Position numbers and translations under genes: made by a program | Notes under the pieces: generated by a model | The model's database searches: none | Seen by the model: the letters and a program-made list of their open reading frames with translations, nothing else | What the model was told of the DNA's origin: nothing | Part shown: positions 21,274 to 30,400 of the stretch, one piece after another | How positions within the stretch are numbered: position 1 is the stretch's first letter | How the letters are laid out: every line of letters begins with the position of its first letter | From: Symsagittifera roscoffensis | Lineage: Eukaryota; Xenacoelomorpha; Acoela; Convolutidae | Direction: 5' to 3' | DNA: 64,000 nt | Assembly (NCBI RefSeq): GCF_963678635.1 | Contig: NC_087066.1 | Location: forward strand, 57,616,312-57,680,311

Positions 21274-21519
21274 GTGCGACGTCATGATGGGGGCATGCCC
21301 CTGCAAACTGACCTGAGCTTAGCTATGAGGACCGCTCCCTTAGCATTGATCATAGGAGCCACGGAGTTCGTGGCAGTGATATATGGTCCGGCAGTCACGG
21401 TTGCGTTCCCTGACGTTAAGGTGGAGCTTACAGTAGGTCGGTGTTGCACTTTAACCTCATATCAGCATTGGACGGAAGTACACTTAACTGGTGAGAGCAA
21501 CACGCACTACGAGAATTGA
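21274..21519 (+). pseudogene. unidentified short ORF, 81 codons
   Basis: The frame has beta-rich hydrophobic stretches (TAPLALIIGATEFVAVIYG and VTVAFPDVKVELTVG). It ends in a stop at 21,519. There is no recognisable domain. It lies between two similar unknown ORFs and is likely a fragment of a longer broken protein in this module. Confidence 0.3.
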
Positions 21520-21570
21520 TGAGAGAGGACTTCAGAGTCGAAAACATTCGCGAAGATATCAGAGCCGGAG

Positions 21571-22056
21571 ATGAGCGTCATAAACGTTGATGATCACTTC
21601 CGAGACAGGATGGGGGAAGTGTACAGAGGCCACATTGAGGTATTCCCGAAGCTCTGGAATCTAAGACCCTACGACAAGACAAATGGCGAAGTCATAAGAA
21701 TTCCTCGACCGACCGCAGCGTATGATAAATTGAGAGAAAAAACTAAGGGCTGGGGTGACTACAAGAAACTGCCAGAACAGATCCCGGAATTCCATTTGAT
21801 TAGAAGGATGTTGCTTCGAACACAAACCCCTAGGTTGAGAGCCTTTGAGACGAATGAGAGGAAGGTAGTGAAGTTCTCTGAGATGATGGACCCGTGTTTT
21901 GTGGGCAGATACGCCGCAGTGCTGCAGTATACGCAGTTTGCTTACACGGATGAAGCAACGAGGAGACGAGTGAACAATGCAGAGACTCCGAGGGAGTTTC
22001 GACTAGGAATGGGCGAAACTGGATCTAGCGCCTATGATCATGAGAGGCAAGGCTGA
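21571..22056 (+). pseudogene. unidentified ORF, 161 codons
   Basis: This open frame encodes a basic, helical protein with aromatic-rich segments (FPKLWNLRPYDKTNGEVIRI; VGRYAAVLQYTQFAYTDEAT). There is no signal peptide and no zinc or nucleotide-binding motif that I can see. It keeps the strand and GC-richer composition of the module. No family was recognised. Confidence 0.35.
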
Positions 22057-22132
22057 CTTACCAGAAGCCTCCCTAATTTTAACGAGTGTAAAACCAGAGT
22101 GAACGGTGGGATGAACACTACATACTAGAACC

Positions 22133-22966
22133 ATGCTAGCACCCTTCGGCTATGAAGAAGTCAACGTAGTTCACGGAGAGGAGGAAAATGGTTCACGGAG
22201 AGGAGCTGGCAGACTAGTTGTACCGAAATTTCCTGATGGAGCAAGGGATGAAGAGCAAGGGCCCTCAAGTTCAGGAAAGAATGCAAGACGAGACGATGGG
22301 CAGGGAGGAAGCCGTCGATCGGAAGAACCTATGCAACAAGATCCTGATCAAGCCGAGAAAGAAGACGATAAGGTTTCGCCAGGAGGGATGTCCAGCCTGG
22401 ACTTCAATTTCCTCAGCGACTTTGAAAAAGGCCCGGACACGTTGGAAGCGACTACTGATCCGGTAGACGAGGGAACTTCCACGCTGGAACCCCCGTCGGC
22501 TTTCATGGTAATGAACCGGAACATGCCGGAGAGCAGCTCTCCGAGCAATTCTGAAAATACCGAACAGAAACTCTTGATGGAATCACCAAGGAGAAGAAGA
22601 ATAGTAGGCACTGCCAGAGTACCTTTCTTGAGAACGTTGCCCGAAGAAGAGTTGGAAGTGCATCATAAAGACCATGAAAATAGGACGGGATGCAGAATGG
22701 ACAGAGTGGCTTTCATGGAAGAGGTCTGGACAGTAGTTCAGAGCTACGGAAACCAGTCTTTTTTGAAAATAGGTATCAACCGACCACTAATGCGGGAAGT
22801 CCTTGACAAACTCAACGAGTGTCAAGGGAGATTGAGCGAGTTGCTGATCGACTCGGCCAATAATGAACGTGAGGCAAACTCTCCTATAAAAATGACGCCG
22901 CAAGGGAGAAGTGGTATATCTGTCAAAAAACCGAAAGGAAACAATGCGATCAAAAATGGTGAATGA
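22133..22966 (+). pseudogene. unidentified acidic ORF, 277 codons
   Basis: An open frame of 277 codons. The first about 150 residues are disordered and rich in Glu, Asp, Ser, Pro and Gly. A short 14-base duplication (TTCACGGAGAGGAG at about 22,170 and 22,189) lies at its start. After a basic RRRRIVGTARVPFL segment comes a more ordered helical domain (about residues 185-250, with FMEEVWTVVQSYGNQSFLKI). The tail is Lys/Pro-rich. The layout of disordered acidic N-terminus then helical domain resembles viral phosphoproteins or gag-like proteins, but there is no sequence-level support. Confidence 0.4.
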
Positions 22967-23584
22967 TAGGATTAATGAAGTGAAAATGAAACTGGGCAGC
23001 AAAGTGACATTGAAGAAAGCTGGAAAAACAAAGGTGGATTCCGAAACATTGATGAAAGCTGTCAACTCAGCCAAAAGAAAACGCGTCGAAGAAGCCATGG
23101 ACTTGGGACAGGGTGATGATCGATTGCCTGGCACAGACAGGATGTTGACTGACGTAGCGATGGTGCCACCCATTCTCATGGCAGGAATAAAATCCGCCAG
23201 TTACAAAACCAAGAAGAGTAACCGCACTCTGACTGGAGCGACGTTAGAAATGCAGATACTCAGCCAATGTGGAGAGAGTACCCTTAAAGATTTCAAACCG
23301 TCTCCCATCAACCACGGAAAGGGAAGCGTCGTAGGACAGCTAGTCCCAGTGAAATAACACCTACTGACAGTATCGGAAACTGTATCAATTGATGAACCCG
23401 CCGGTGGATACATGGAGATTTTAGAATACAGAAAATCGGCCAGAGGACACTTAATTGCTCTGGAAGACAAAATTGCCATGGAAGAATATTTGGAGACGAT
23501 GACGCAAGGCACCACCCTGAAGCAGAAGGCATACGGGAATCTGGTATCGTTTGAAATGCACGCGGAACGATCGAGCATCTGGTG
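22911..23584 (+). pseudogene. unidentified ORF with one internal stop
   Basis: The frame overlaps the end of the previous ORF by 56 bases and is open to 23,357. After one TAA it stays open to 23,584, so it is one 224-codon frame with a single stop. The N-terminus is Lys-rich and helical. The part after the stop continues as a helical, acidic segment. No known domain. Continuity on both sides of the stop supports real former coding. Confidence 0.4.
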
Positions 23585-24169
23585 AGCTTTCCATGGAGAG
23601 CAGTAGTGTTACAATACTTTGAAGAAGAAATGAGAACCACGCCGAAGATACACGCTCTGATAGCAATACCCTATGTTGGAACAGAGTTACAATTGAGGTT
23701 CGCTTGGTGCATGATTGGACTGACACGCGGGGAATATGATTCGGAAGAAAGAAAAAGATCGAAGGGAGAAAGTAAGTTCTTAATGACGAGTATGAGAGAT
23801 CTGATAACCCAAGAAGGAGCAGCAGTAGCGTGCGCGAAGCAGAGAGACGCTCTCTGTTTCATTCGATTTATGATAGAACAAATATCAGTGCCAGCATTGA
23901 ACATTTGTGTCAAGATGCTAAGAGAAGGCGATGAACGAGCGAAAGCCTTGCTCTTGCTAGCACTTTTGGACATCCATCAGAGCAAGCCGATGCGAGTAAA
24001 CATGAAGGAGCCTGTGGAGCTGGAACCGATGAAAAAGATTGACGAAATAAGGAGATTCTCTAACAAGGAGATGAGGCTCTCGAAAGAATCTATGGGAGCA
24101 TGCCGAAATCCAGTGAATACTGTGGACCGATCAGGAAGAAATCATACATTTAAATATCCGGAATCATAG
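23582..24169 (+). pseudogene. unidentified helical ORF, 195 codons
   Basis: This open frame immediately follows the previous one by a frame change. It is rich in helices with Leu/Ala/Met (ERAKALLLLALLDIHQSKPM; LCFIRFMIEQISVPALNICV). All-alpha character could suit a capsid- or nucleoprotein-like fold, but this is only composition. The first clear Met codon is at 23,594; the upstream bases may belong to the preceding frame. Confidence 0.38.
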
Positions 24170-24322
24170 GGATAGCGTACAACCCTTTCCTGAATGAAGA
24201 CATACGCGATTGCTTCTTTGATTACGAGCAAGCTGTGTTGCTAAAATTCTGGCCATCAAGGATTGGACAGATAAGAAGCGCTGCTAATCAGCAGACCAAG
24301 CTGGGACTAGTCTTTGTGTAAA

Positions 24323-24336
24323 AGGTGACTGCACCT
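24323..24336. repeat. GTGACTGCAC palindrome, copy 5
   Basis: Arms AGGTG and CACCT (AAGGTG/CACCTT in full) flank ACTG. It sits just after a stop codon. Confidence 0.65.
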
Positions 24337-24786
24337 TCAGGGCCAAAATCTGACAACCGAGTGGAGTTTGTATTGGGATTCTTGGACGAACTGCTAAGAA
24401 CGAGTTTGATGGTAGTGTGGGAACTGATGAAACCATCATGGTGTCCGGTTCCTAACGCCGATTCGATATTGCATGCGACACAAGACGTGCAGAGGGAACT
24501 GAACTCAGACTGTAACTTGCGTGATCTGAACATCATCTATATTTTGATGACGACGGCCTCTAAGAGCAACGGAGAAGACAAAGTAGAGTTGCCTGGCTGG
24601 GGAGCAGAGGACTGGGTCAAATCTGGTAGCTGTTTGTGGACTGGAAGGTCACATCTGTGGAGGTCTGGATTGCGTAAAGACCCTGGAGAAACAACACAAG
24701 CAATTGACGATATTGTTTGGGACCATTGTGATGAAAGCAAAAACGGAAACGGAATTGATTGCAGATTGCCATGGAGAAACCGAGGT

Positions 24787-24810
24787 GAATCTAGTGACTG
24801 CACTAAGATT
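24787..24810. repeat. GTGACTGCAC palindrome, copy 6
   Basis: GAATCT and AGATTC form the outer stem with one unpaired base; AGTG and CACT form the inner stem around ACTG. Confidence 0.65.
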
Positions 24811-24977
24811 CTACAGCAAGTTTGGTTCTTTAGAGTCACTATTGAATCTAGAACAAAAGCATGAGATGGTCACGACGATCAGTGTAGAAGTGTTTCCGGG
24901 GATTTTGCAAACCGAGCAGAAATATATTGGAAAATGGAGAGAAATGATCGAGGCGGAAATGAACACCATAATGAATT

Positions 24978-25358
24978 TCAGCACGTCCAAATGAATTTCA
25001 GCACGTTTATAATCTCACCCATGCATTCCAGCATGTCTGTGATTGCTGGCCCCGCCGCTGCTTCTGCCGATGCTGGCTCTCTGAGTCTGCACAAGAGACC
25101 TTTGCTGTGCAAGTGATCTTTGATGCAGGCAAAAATGATCGTTATCGGATTCAATTCGATTTGTTGTTGAACCCCAATTGCCAATGATATAGATTGCATC
25201 CAATCCAGGTCGGTTCCCGCCAACATTATCACGTCGGGCCAAAACAGGGACTTGGAGGAGTTCACAAAGTCCGAGCTCGCAATCACTAGTATCTTCGCCT
25301 TTCTCATCTCTGCTTCGTCATAGGCAGCAAAGATGGCCTCGTCTATTCTGAATCTCAA
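24978..25358 (-). pseudogene. SGNH-like domain 2, inverted copy, truncated
   Basis: An open 126-codon frame matches + strand positions about 19,770-20,130 but lacks the two stops found there. It shows KILVIASSDFVNSSKSLF, Trp-Pro-Asp-Val-Ile-Met-Leu, and ITIIFACIKDHLHSKGLL. The block III Gly-x-Asn-Asp is altered to Cys-Ile-Lys-Asp. The last residues diverge after the LK pair at the junction, so the C-terminal half is missing. Useful as the cleaner reference for the region. Confidence 0.55.
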
Positions 25359-26021
25359 ATCACCATATCACTCTTCATCACCTTCTTGTATAAAATGCTT
25401 CCGATAAGCTCTCTCCTTCACATGTGCTGGAGACGCTTGCACTTGTTTGAACATCTTCACATGTTGCCCAGTGGTAGCTCTTATTTTCAAGAATCATCAC
25501 GGTCTCTCTTCTCTAGTTTGCTTGCTGTGATTCTTCCGTACATCTTGCAATGGTCCGGCATTAACATGACCCATGGCGTTGTTTGATTACAGTCCCTCAA
25601 GATCAGCCCAACGTAATGCTGTAGTAAAGCTGAAGTTGATTTCTGCTGCTATCCATCAGTCCACTCCTACGATCAAGTACAGTCCATTTACTGACAGTCT
25701 CTCAATGCATCAGCTCATTAGTCGCTTCCTCCGTTATTAGAGCTCCGGTGTCATATTGTTCCACCTCGAATTCGTCTAATCATTCCTAGAAAACACGGTT
25801 CACCCAGGCTTCTCCTTCTATACTGGCGAAGTGTATTCGGTCAGTGGTGAATCTAGCGTGATCCAGACCTCTCAATTCGTGCTCTAAGTCCATCAAAATA
25901 ATTCGTCCAGCATTGCGACTTGCCAGATTGCGCACTAAGTTGTTCTAGCTCACGACTCTTTCATTGTGTTTTCTAGCCTTGGCTGACTGTGTTTTTGCGT
26001 TCATCGGTATAGTGCAGACGA

Positions 26022-26375
26022 TCAGTAGCGCGCACTGATCTTTTTGCCCCACTGCTGTAAACAAGCACGCCAGAATTGCTTCCCATTGTGTGATCTTCTG
26101 GACACGTTGTTGGTCCCTTTTAGAATCATTACATCCACGATTCTGCCAGAGTTCATCAATTCAACCTTTCGATACAGCTTGGCTACTGTTGTACCTCCGA
26201 ATGCCATCACCGTGTTCTGCAACCTTCTCACTAGACTATCGCCCAATATCAATCGTGAAGTTCCAAATGGTGGCTGCTGCATGTTTACCGCTGGAGTCCA
26301 AGTTGATCTGTTGAAACATGCTCGCATGTCCGTCTCTGGGACTCCCCTGAAGCTGTTTTTGATCTGACTATTCAT
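26022..26375 (-). pseudogene. SGNH-like domain 1, inverted copy
   Basis: A 117-codon frame has LILGDSLVRRLQ (block I with nucleophile Ser), TVMAFGGTTVAKLY, and VMILKGTNNVSRRS (block III). This mirrors the + copy at 18,516-18,950. Preservation of the Gly-Asp-Ser and Gly-Thr-Asn-Asn motifs in two diverged copies supports a real SGNH-type domain. The downstream catalytic block is not in this frame. Between 25,390 and 26,022 only broken traces of the intervening ORF remain. Confidence 0.6.
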
Positions 26376-26505
26376 CTAGCACACTCAATATTTCTTCATC
26401 GGCATCTCCCTGGTGTTTCTAGTGGAGGTTTTTTCTGACATCTCCATCGTAGCAACTCCTGTTTTGTTCACTACCTCAGATGAGATCAACACTCTGCTGG
26501 TATCA

Positions 26506-26931
26506 TCAATTGTTCCTTAGGGTGCAGTCAACCAGGAACCTGGTAGAATCCTGTTGGCCATGAGTTCCACCAGCTGCCTCAAAGTTTTTTCCACGACTGG
26601 ATTGCTCAGGGTGTAGCTTAGGGATTGCCACTCTACCGAGTCTTGTTGTGACTTGCTTTTCCGTTGTTTGATTCAGTTTGCGAGGCGTCAGAAGCTCCAT
26701 CGGCGATTTCCTACGGGGAACGCTTCCTGCAGGTAACGGTTGTTCCGTTTTCGCTATTTCCAATGGTTCAGATTGTTCCTTATATTCCTGCCTCAAGCGT
26801 TCTGTCTCTTCTCCTTGCTTTTTGATACAGTCCTCAAACAGTCTCTTCCACATATCTTTATCTTTTCCAGTTCTGGCCAAAGTTTTTCTTACACGGTCCT
26901 GCTCGTCGATTGTTTCGTGCAGATGTTCCAT
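26506..26931 (-). pseudogene. coiled-coil segment, inverted copy
   Basis: This 141-codon frame matches the coil of the + ORF at 17,347-18,519. It includes the GKDKDMWKRLFEDCIKKQGE segment and the following basic MELLTPRKLNQT segment. It ends at a stop just after the palindromic region that corresponds to + position 18,268. It was once fused to the N-terminal frame at 27,102-27,416; frameshifts now separate them. Confidence 0.6.
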
Positions 26932-27101
26932 CGTTTCATTTGTCTATACTTTTTCTCCCACTCTGGCTCTCTTGGCGGGCACTACAGCTTTCAACTATGA
27001 GCTAGACGAAGCAGCCTCGCTACTCATTTCTTGATGGAAAGCTTGATGCCTACTCCTCAAGCCTAGCCTGTGCCTGGTTGGAGAGGCATCTCTCCACGCT
27101 G

Positions 27102-27416
27102 TTACGTCTTCGTGGTACCCACCCCGGGTTCATCCGCTAAGTCGCTTCCCGAGATAGTTCCACTTCTCCATCTCATAACACGCAGACTTGGGCAGTCCAG
27201 CATTTCTTGCTCGCCCCAAGCTGCCATCAGCAACACTTTCGTGGGGTGGTCTCCACTATTGTCATGCCCTAGAATGTTCGTCAGAGCAGCTGTCAACATG
27301 GGCACCACTGGATCATCCTGGGCGTAGTCTCTTTCCAGTAGCCTACGATAGTTCTCGTCTATGACTGGCCCCACGTAGATCTCGGTCAAATCTATAAGTT
27401 CATCAAAGTTGTCCAT
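27102..27416 (-). pseudogene. N-terminus of the coiled-coil ORF, inverted copy
   Basis: The frame begins ATG at 27,416 with MDNFDELIDLTEIYVGPVID and includes a TNILGHDNSGDHPTKVLLMA block. It is collinear with the + ORF starting at 17,347. Conservation of the start and of the preceding leader supports the chosen start in both copies. Stops follow after residue 104. Confidence 0.65.
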
Positions 27417-27775
27417 TCTAGCTCAATTCGGTCGTATAATTTCAAAAAATTGATTCTCAACAGTTTGATTTTGAAGATTATATTGATCAATCAGGATCTA
27501 GAAACAAGGTCACGACTATGACATCTCTTAATATTGCTCCAAATTCATATGAAAACGTATTTAAAAACGGTCAAATGAAGATAGATTAAAATTCAATTCA
27601 GTTCTAAATCTTGGAAACTGATCCGAGAGTGGACAGTCCACACTTTGGCGGTCCACACTTAGGGCTTTCGTCTGTTACTAGAACTACCGTTTGAGCACTT
27701 CTGCTCACTATCCCTTCCAAACCCAACATTCATTCTAATAATATAACACAAACACATCCTACACTAAATCTAAAC
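27417..27775 (-). promoter_or_regulatory. leader between macrodomain and coiled-coil ORF, inverted copy
   Basis: This AT-rich non-coding stretch is homologous to 16,957-17,346. Shared words include CTAGATCCTGATTGATC and a GTGTGGACTGTCCA-like word. A local duplication of the GTGGAC word is present here and absent in the + copy. Function unknown. Confidence 0.4.
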
Positions 27776-28232
27776 TCAACCTATACGCAAATAATATTTC
27801 TTATATGGATATACTTCTATGTTGGTGTCCGAAAAGATTACAGGTATCAGCGCGTACAGCTCACGAGGATGCAGTCGTCCTCGGTTTGGTTCATACACCA
27901 GAAGTGAGAGTTCATTCACTCCCCTCTCCAGCAGGAAGTCTTTCAGTCTCGTCAGAGACAAAACCAAGTCTTCAGAGTTCATGTGCTGCTTCTCCGTCGA
28001 CCTCGTCACCAAGAAGCATAAGTGTTTCCCTGGTATCTGTGAAGCCGCCGGTGGCAAAACTGCTACACCCCCATTCCTGGTCTTTGCTATCGCACACGTC
28101 CTTTCCGTAAGTATAAAACTGCTGTCTGTTAGTATTATGCTACTTGATTATTCACTTGGCAAGTTAAATAATGACACTACCACTCTCGCCAATTTTGGTT
28201 CCTTAGGGCTTTCGTCTGTTTCTGCCTCTTAG
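27776..28232 (-). pseudogene. macrodomain, inverted copy with internal deletion
   Basis: The frame 28,057-27,776 covers GKHLCFLVTRSTEKQH, LVLSLTRLKDFLLERGVNEL, VYEPNRGRLHPRELYALI and the terminal SDTNIEVYPYKKYYL. It gives an uninterrupted C-terminal third, which the + copies lack. Upstream (to about 28,232) is the SSSIILTDSSFILTERTCA segment, then an abrupt jump to GGVAVLPPAA. The block with Ala-Asp-Met and Phe-Lys has been deleted. The ADP-ribose pocket would be incomplete. It confirms that macrodomain and leader were joined in the ancestor. Confidence 0.6.
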
Positions 28233-28538
28233 TCGCATGTTTCTCTTGCAGTTTTTAATTTATTGAGCAACTTTTCAAGGAGAATAAGTCCTACCCCCGG
28301 GACGAAAACATCCATCGACGTCCCGGCATACCAGATTTTAAGCTAAATTCGGACACAGGAATGAACAATGGCTCTTCCTGGGCCGCCCAATATCGTGCTC
28401 TCGCGGTCCACGTCCTGGATCGTGACATTGGTTTTCTTGGGGTCTGATGTCATTTCGTTTAAGCACTCCAAGACGCGCAAGTTCGTCAATTATTGTTCCT
28501 AAGACTGCTGCTGTTCGTCATCAAATACCACTTCGTGT

Positions 28539-28995
28539 TTATACCGATCGTCGTTCTTTGTTTTTATCTTCGACAATGTCTACTTCCTGTGAAACGCTTA
28601 TCTCCTCCAGACCCACCAGATCTTCTACTATTTTCTTCAGGTTTCTCCTGTCCACTGCGAGGTCGTCTGCGTAAGGGTTATACTTCTTCGCTGGGCCTTG
28701 CCCTGTTACTTCAATTTGTGGTGTCTGCATCAAAAAGAGTAGACCCGGTTCCATGTTCTTGGGAACCTCTCTCTGCTTGGGGTTTTCGCAGCCTTCTTGT
28801 GCATAGGGTAAAATTTTTTCATCAGTCTCAATTATTTAATTAGGATCCAGGTACTACAGCGGGCTTGTTTCTTCTTCCAGTGGCTCAGTGTTGCATTTCT
28901 CATTGACTTCGCAAGCAGGGTCCATCATTAGAAAATTGCCCTCCTCCAAGTCTTCAGTATACAACAGTCTTCTGTGGATGGGTTATGTGGCTTAA
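28539..28995 (-). pseudogene. acidic post-integrase linker, inverted copy
   Basis: The frame 28,754-28,539 contains the NPYADDLAVDRRNLKKIVED stretch and matches the + linker. From 28,800 to 28,995 the translation gives traces of the PSTEDxCI and LLAKSMRN region, equivalent to the integrase tail end near + 15,625. This marks the 5' limit of the inverted copy; no integrase core is present. Confidence 0.55.
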
Positions 28996-29930
28996 AGCAT
29001 TTGTTTTTTAAGAGATTGTACTGCCCTTGTATGAACGCAAATTGATATCAGTTGGAAAATTCTCAAAAATGATGCGTGCTGTTATGCTGAAGCTAATGAT
29101 TAAACTTTAGGTTTTCATTTGAAAGTTTGAAATGTTTGAACTCAAAAATATTGTTTGCTTGTAAAATTTCGACTGAAAAAGTCAATGTTTATGGATGTTG
29201 TGTGACATTCCTTTCCGTTTATTACATTTGTACTTAATAATGATATCGACAACTCTCCTGTAACATTTTTTTTGCGCATTTAATTGGAAATACATTTGGA
29301 ATAACGTTGCTTCTTTTTGAATAAAATCCAGAACTCAAATATAACTTTTTCAAAACGTTTTACTACTTTCAACTGGGAGATTTGTCTTGGTGATTGTGGA
29401 AGGGCATGCAGGTGGCCAGTAGGTTTACACATTTTTAAAATCATTTCTTTTTGCAGTAGTGCCCTAAAAAATGAATTTAATTCCAAAAGTTGTTTTCTTC
29501 AGAGCATGAGTACTTGAAGGCGAGGAAAGATTCAATCAATCACTAATGAATCCGATTTACATCTGCACTAACAAAAACTGTTTTGATGGTTTTGTACCCC
29601 GCTTTTACTGATAACCTTTTTTTCTTGAGATCGGACTCTTAACTTTGTGGTTTTTCTTGCATGTAGTTGAAACATAAGTAATTTTTGTTCGGCTGATGGC
29701 CATAAAGTCGTAACACGTTCGCTGACAATTAAACAGACCAAAATTTAACTTGCTAGGTTGAGACGGTGGAAAACACGTGGAATTAAGGTAACTGAAGTAA
29801 AACAGTTGTCGATGGGAATTTTTTCGTCTTGTCGTGAATGGGGCGAAGGTTACACCAGGAAAACGTAAAAGGTTTCTAGAGGATGCCGTCAGCTCAAAAG
29901 TTCACTTACTTGACTTCAGTGCTTGAATAC

Positions 29931-30200
29931 TCAGCCTAATAATGGTTGAGTAGTTTTCGAGACAAGCCAAAAACTTCGGCGAACGGTCAAAAGTTTTTCA
30001 GTAAGATTTTCGTAAAAAACGTTGAGAAACCGTAAACTAACGGACACAAGTTTTTTTGTTAGAGTCTTTATCGTGCACAATCGATATATTTTTCTCACGA
30101 CGATGCTCAGTCTCATGGCGCTGTAAAATGTTGCCATTGATTTTGGATTTTTCCGCGCAACAAAATTTGCGCGTAGCCTAAAACGATTGGTAAGCGTCAA
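29931..30200 (-). other. short conserved antisense ORF in array unit 1
   Basis: A basic 89-codon frame (MTLTNRFRLRANFVA start) recurs as 90 codons at 33,316-33,588 and 35,511-35,783, both on the - strand. The length difference is exactly one codon, in an A/T run, so the frame stays open despite an indel. There is no domain. It may be chance in a well-conserved repeat, so coding is doubtful. Confidence 0.25.
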
Positions 30201-30324
30201 GATAGAAGGTTACTTGATTTTGACCGTCTCTATCAGAGCAAACTCAAAGTGGTTTTTTTAGGAGCGGTTCAATGAATTTTTTATCGTATAATATTTATCG
30301 ACCGAACCATGCAAAATGAGTCAG

Positions 30325-30400
30325 TGAGCTCATGGCTGAATCTCGGCATCCGCAGCCCACGGGATCTTGTCTGCGAAGGCCGAGACTGAAACGAGCTTGT
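30325..30400 (+). repeat. conserved hairpin, unit 1
   Basis: GAGCTCATGGCTG pairs with CAGCCCACGGGATC a few bases later. An alternative longer fold pairs TCTCGGC with GCCGAGA. The same hairpin occurs at 33,728-33,769, 35,933-35,964, 38,361-38,406 and, inverted, 889-931. In units 1-3 it ends with CGGGATCTTGTCTGCGAAG. It could be a structured RNA element or a cis signal of the repeat; no known RNA family was recognised. Confidence 0.55.

Larger units (their letters stand above)
24178..24994 (+). pseudogene. unidentified 3' end of the module
   Basis: Short frames continue the module: a segment to the stop at 24,321, then 24,325-24,864 (179 codons) and 24,704-24,994. A FVLGFLDELLRTSLMVVWEL helix and a Trp-rich GWGAEDW segment are visible. 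The palindromes at 24,325 and 24,794 fall at the frame boundary and inside the frame. The module ends where the inverted copy joins at about 24,978-25,006. No family was recognised. Confidence 0.35.
24978..28995 (-). mobile_element. inverted partial copy of the linker-macro-SGNH module
   Basis: Read on the - strand from 28,995 down to 24,978, the order is linker, macrodomain, leader, coiled-coil N-terminus, coil, SGNH-1, SGNH-2. This is collinear with + strand positions of about 15,620-20,130. Identity is clearly lower than between the tandem integrase copies, so this copy is older or a different subfamily. It ends abruptly inside SGNH-2 against the 3' end of the + module, where a 17-bp direct repeat lies (24,970-24,986 and 24,990-25,006). 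On the other side it meets the 29-kb array at about 28,995. Confidence 0.85.

Noticed and set aside
24325-24864. Trp-rich ORF considered as a known enzyme
   Set aside because: Only composition supports it; no motif could be named.
30325-30400. Hairpin considered as tRNA, SRP RNA or spliced-leader RNA
   Set aside because: No box A/B, no SRP helix 8 motif and no Sm site or leader sequence were found.
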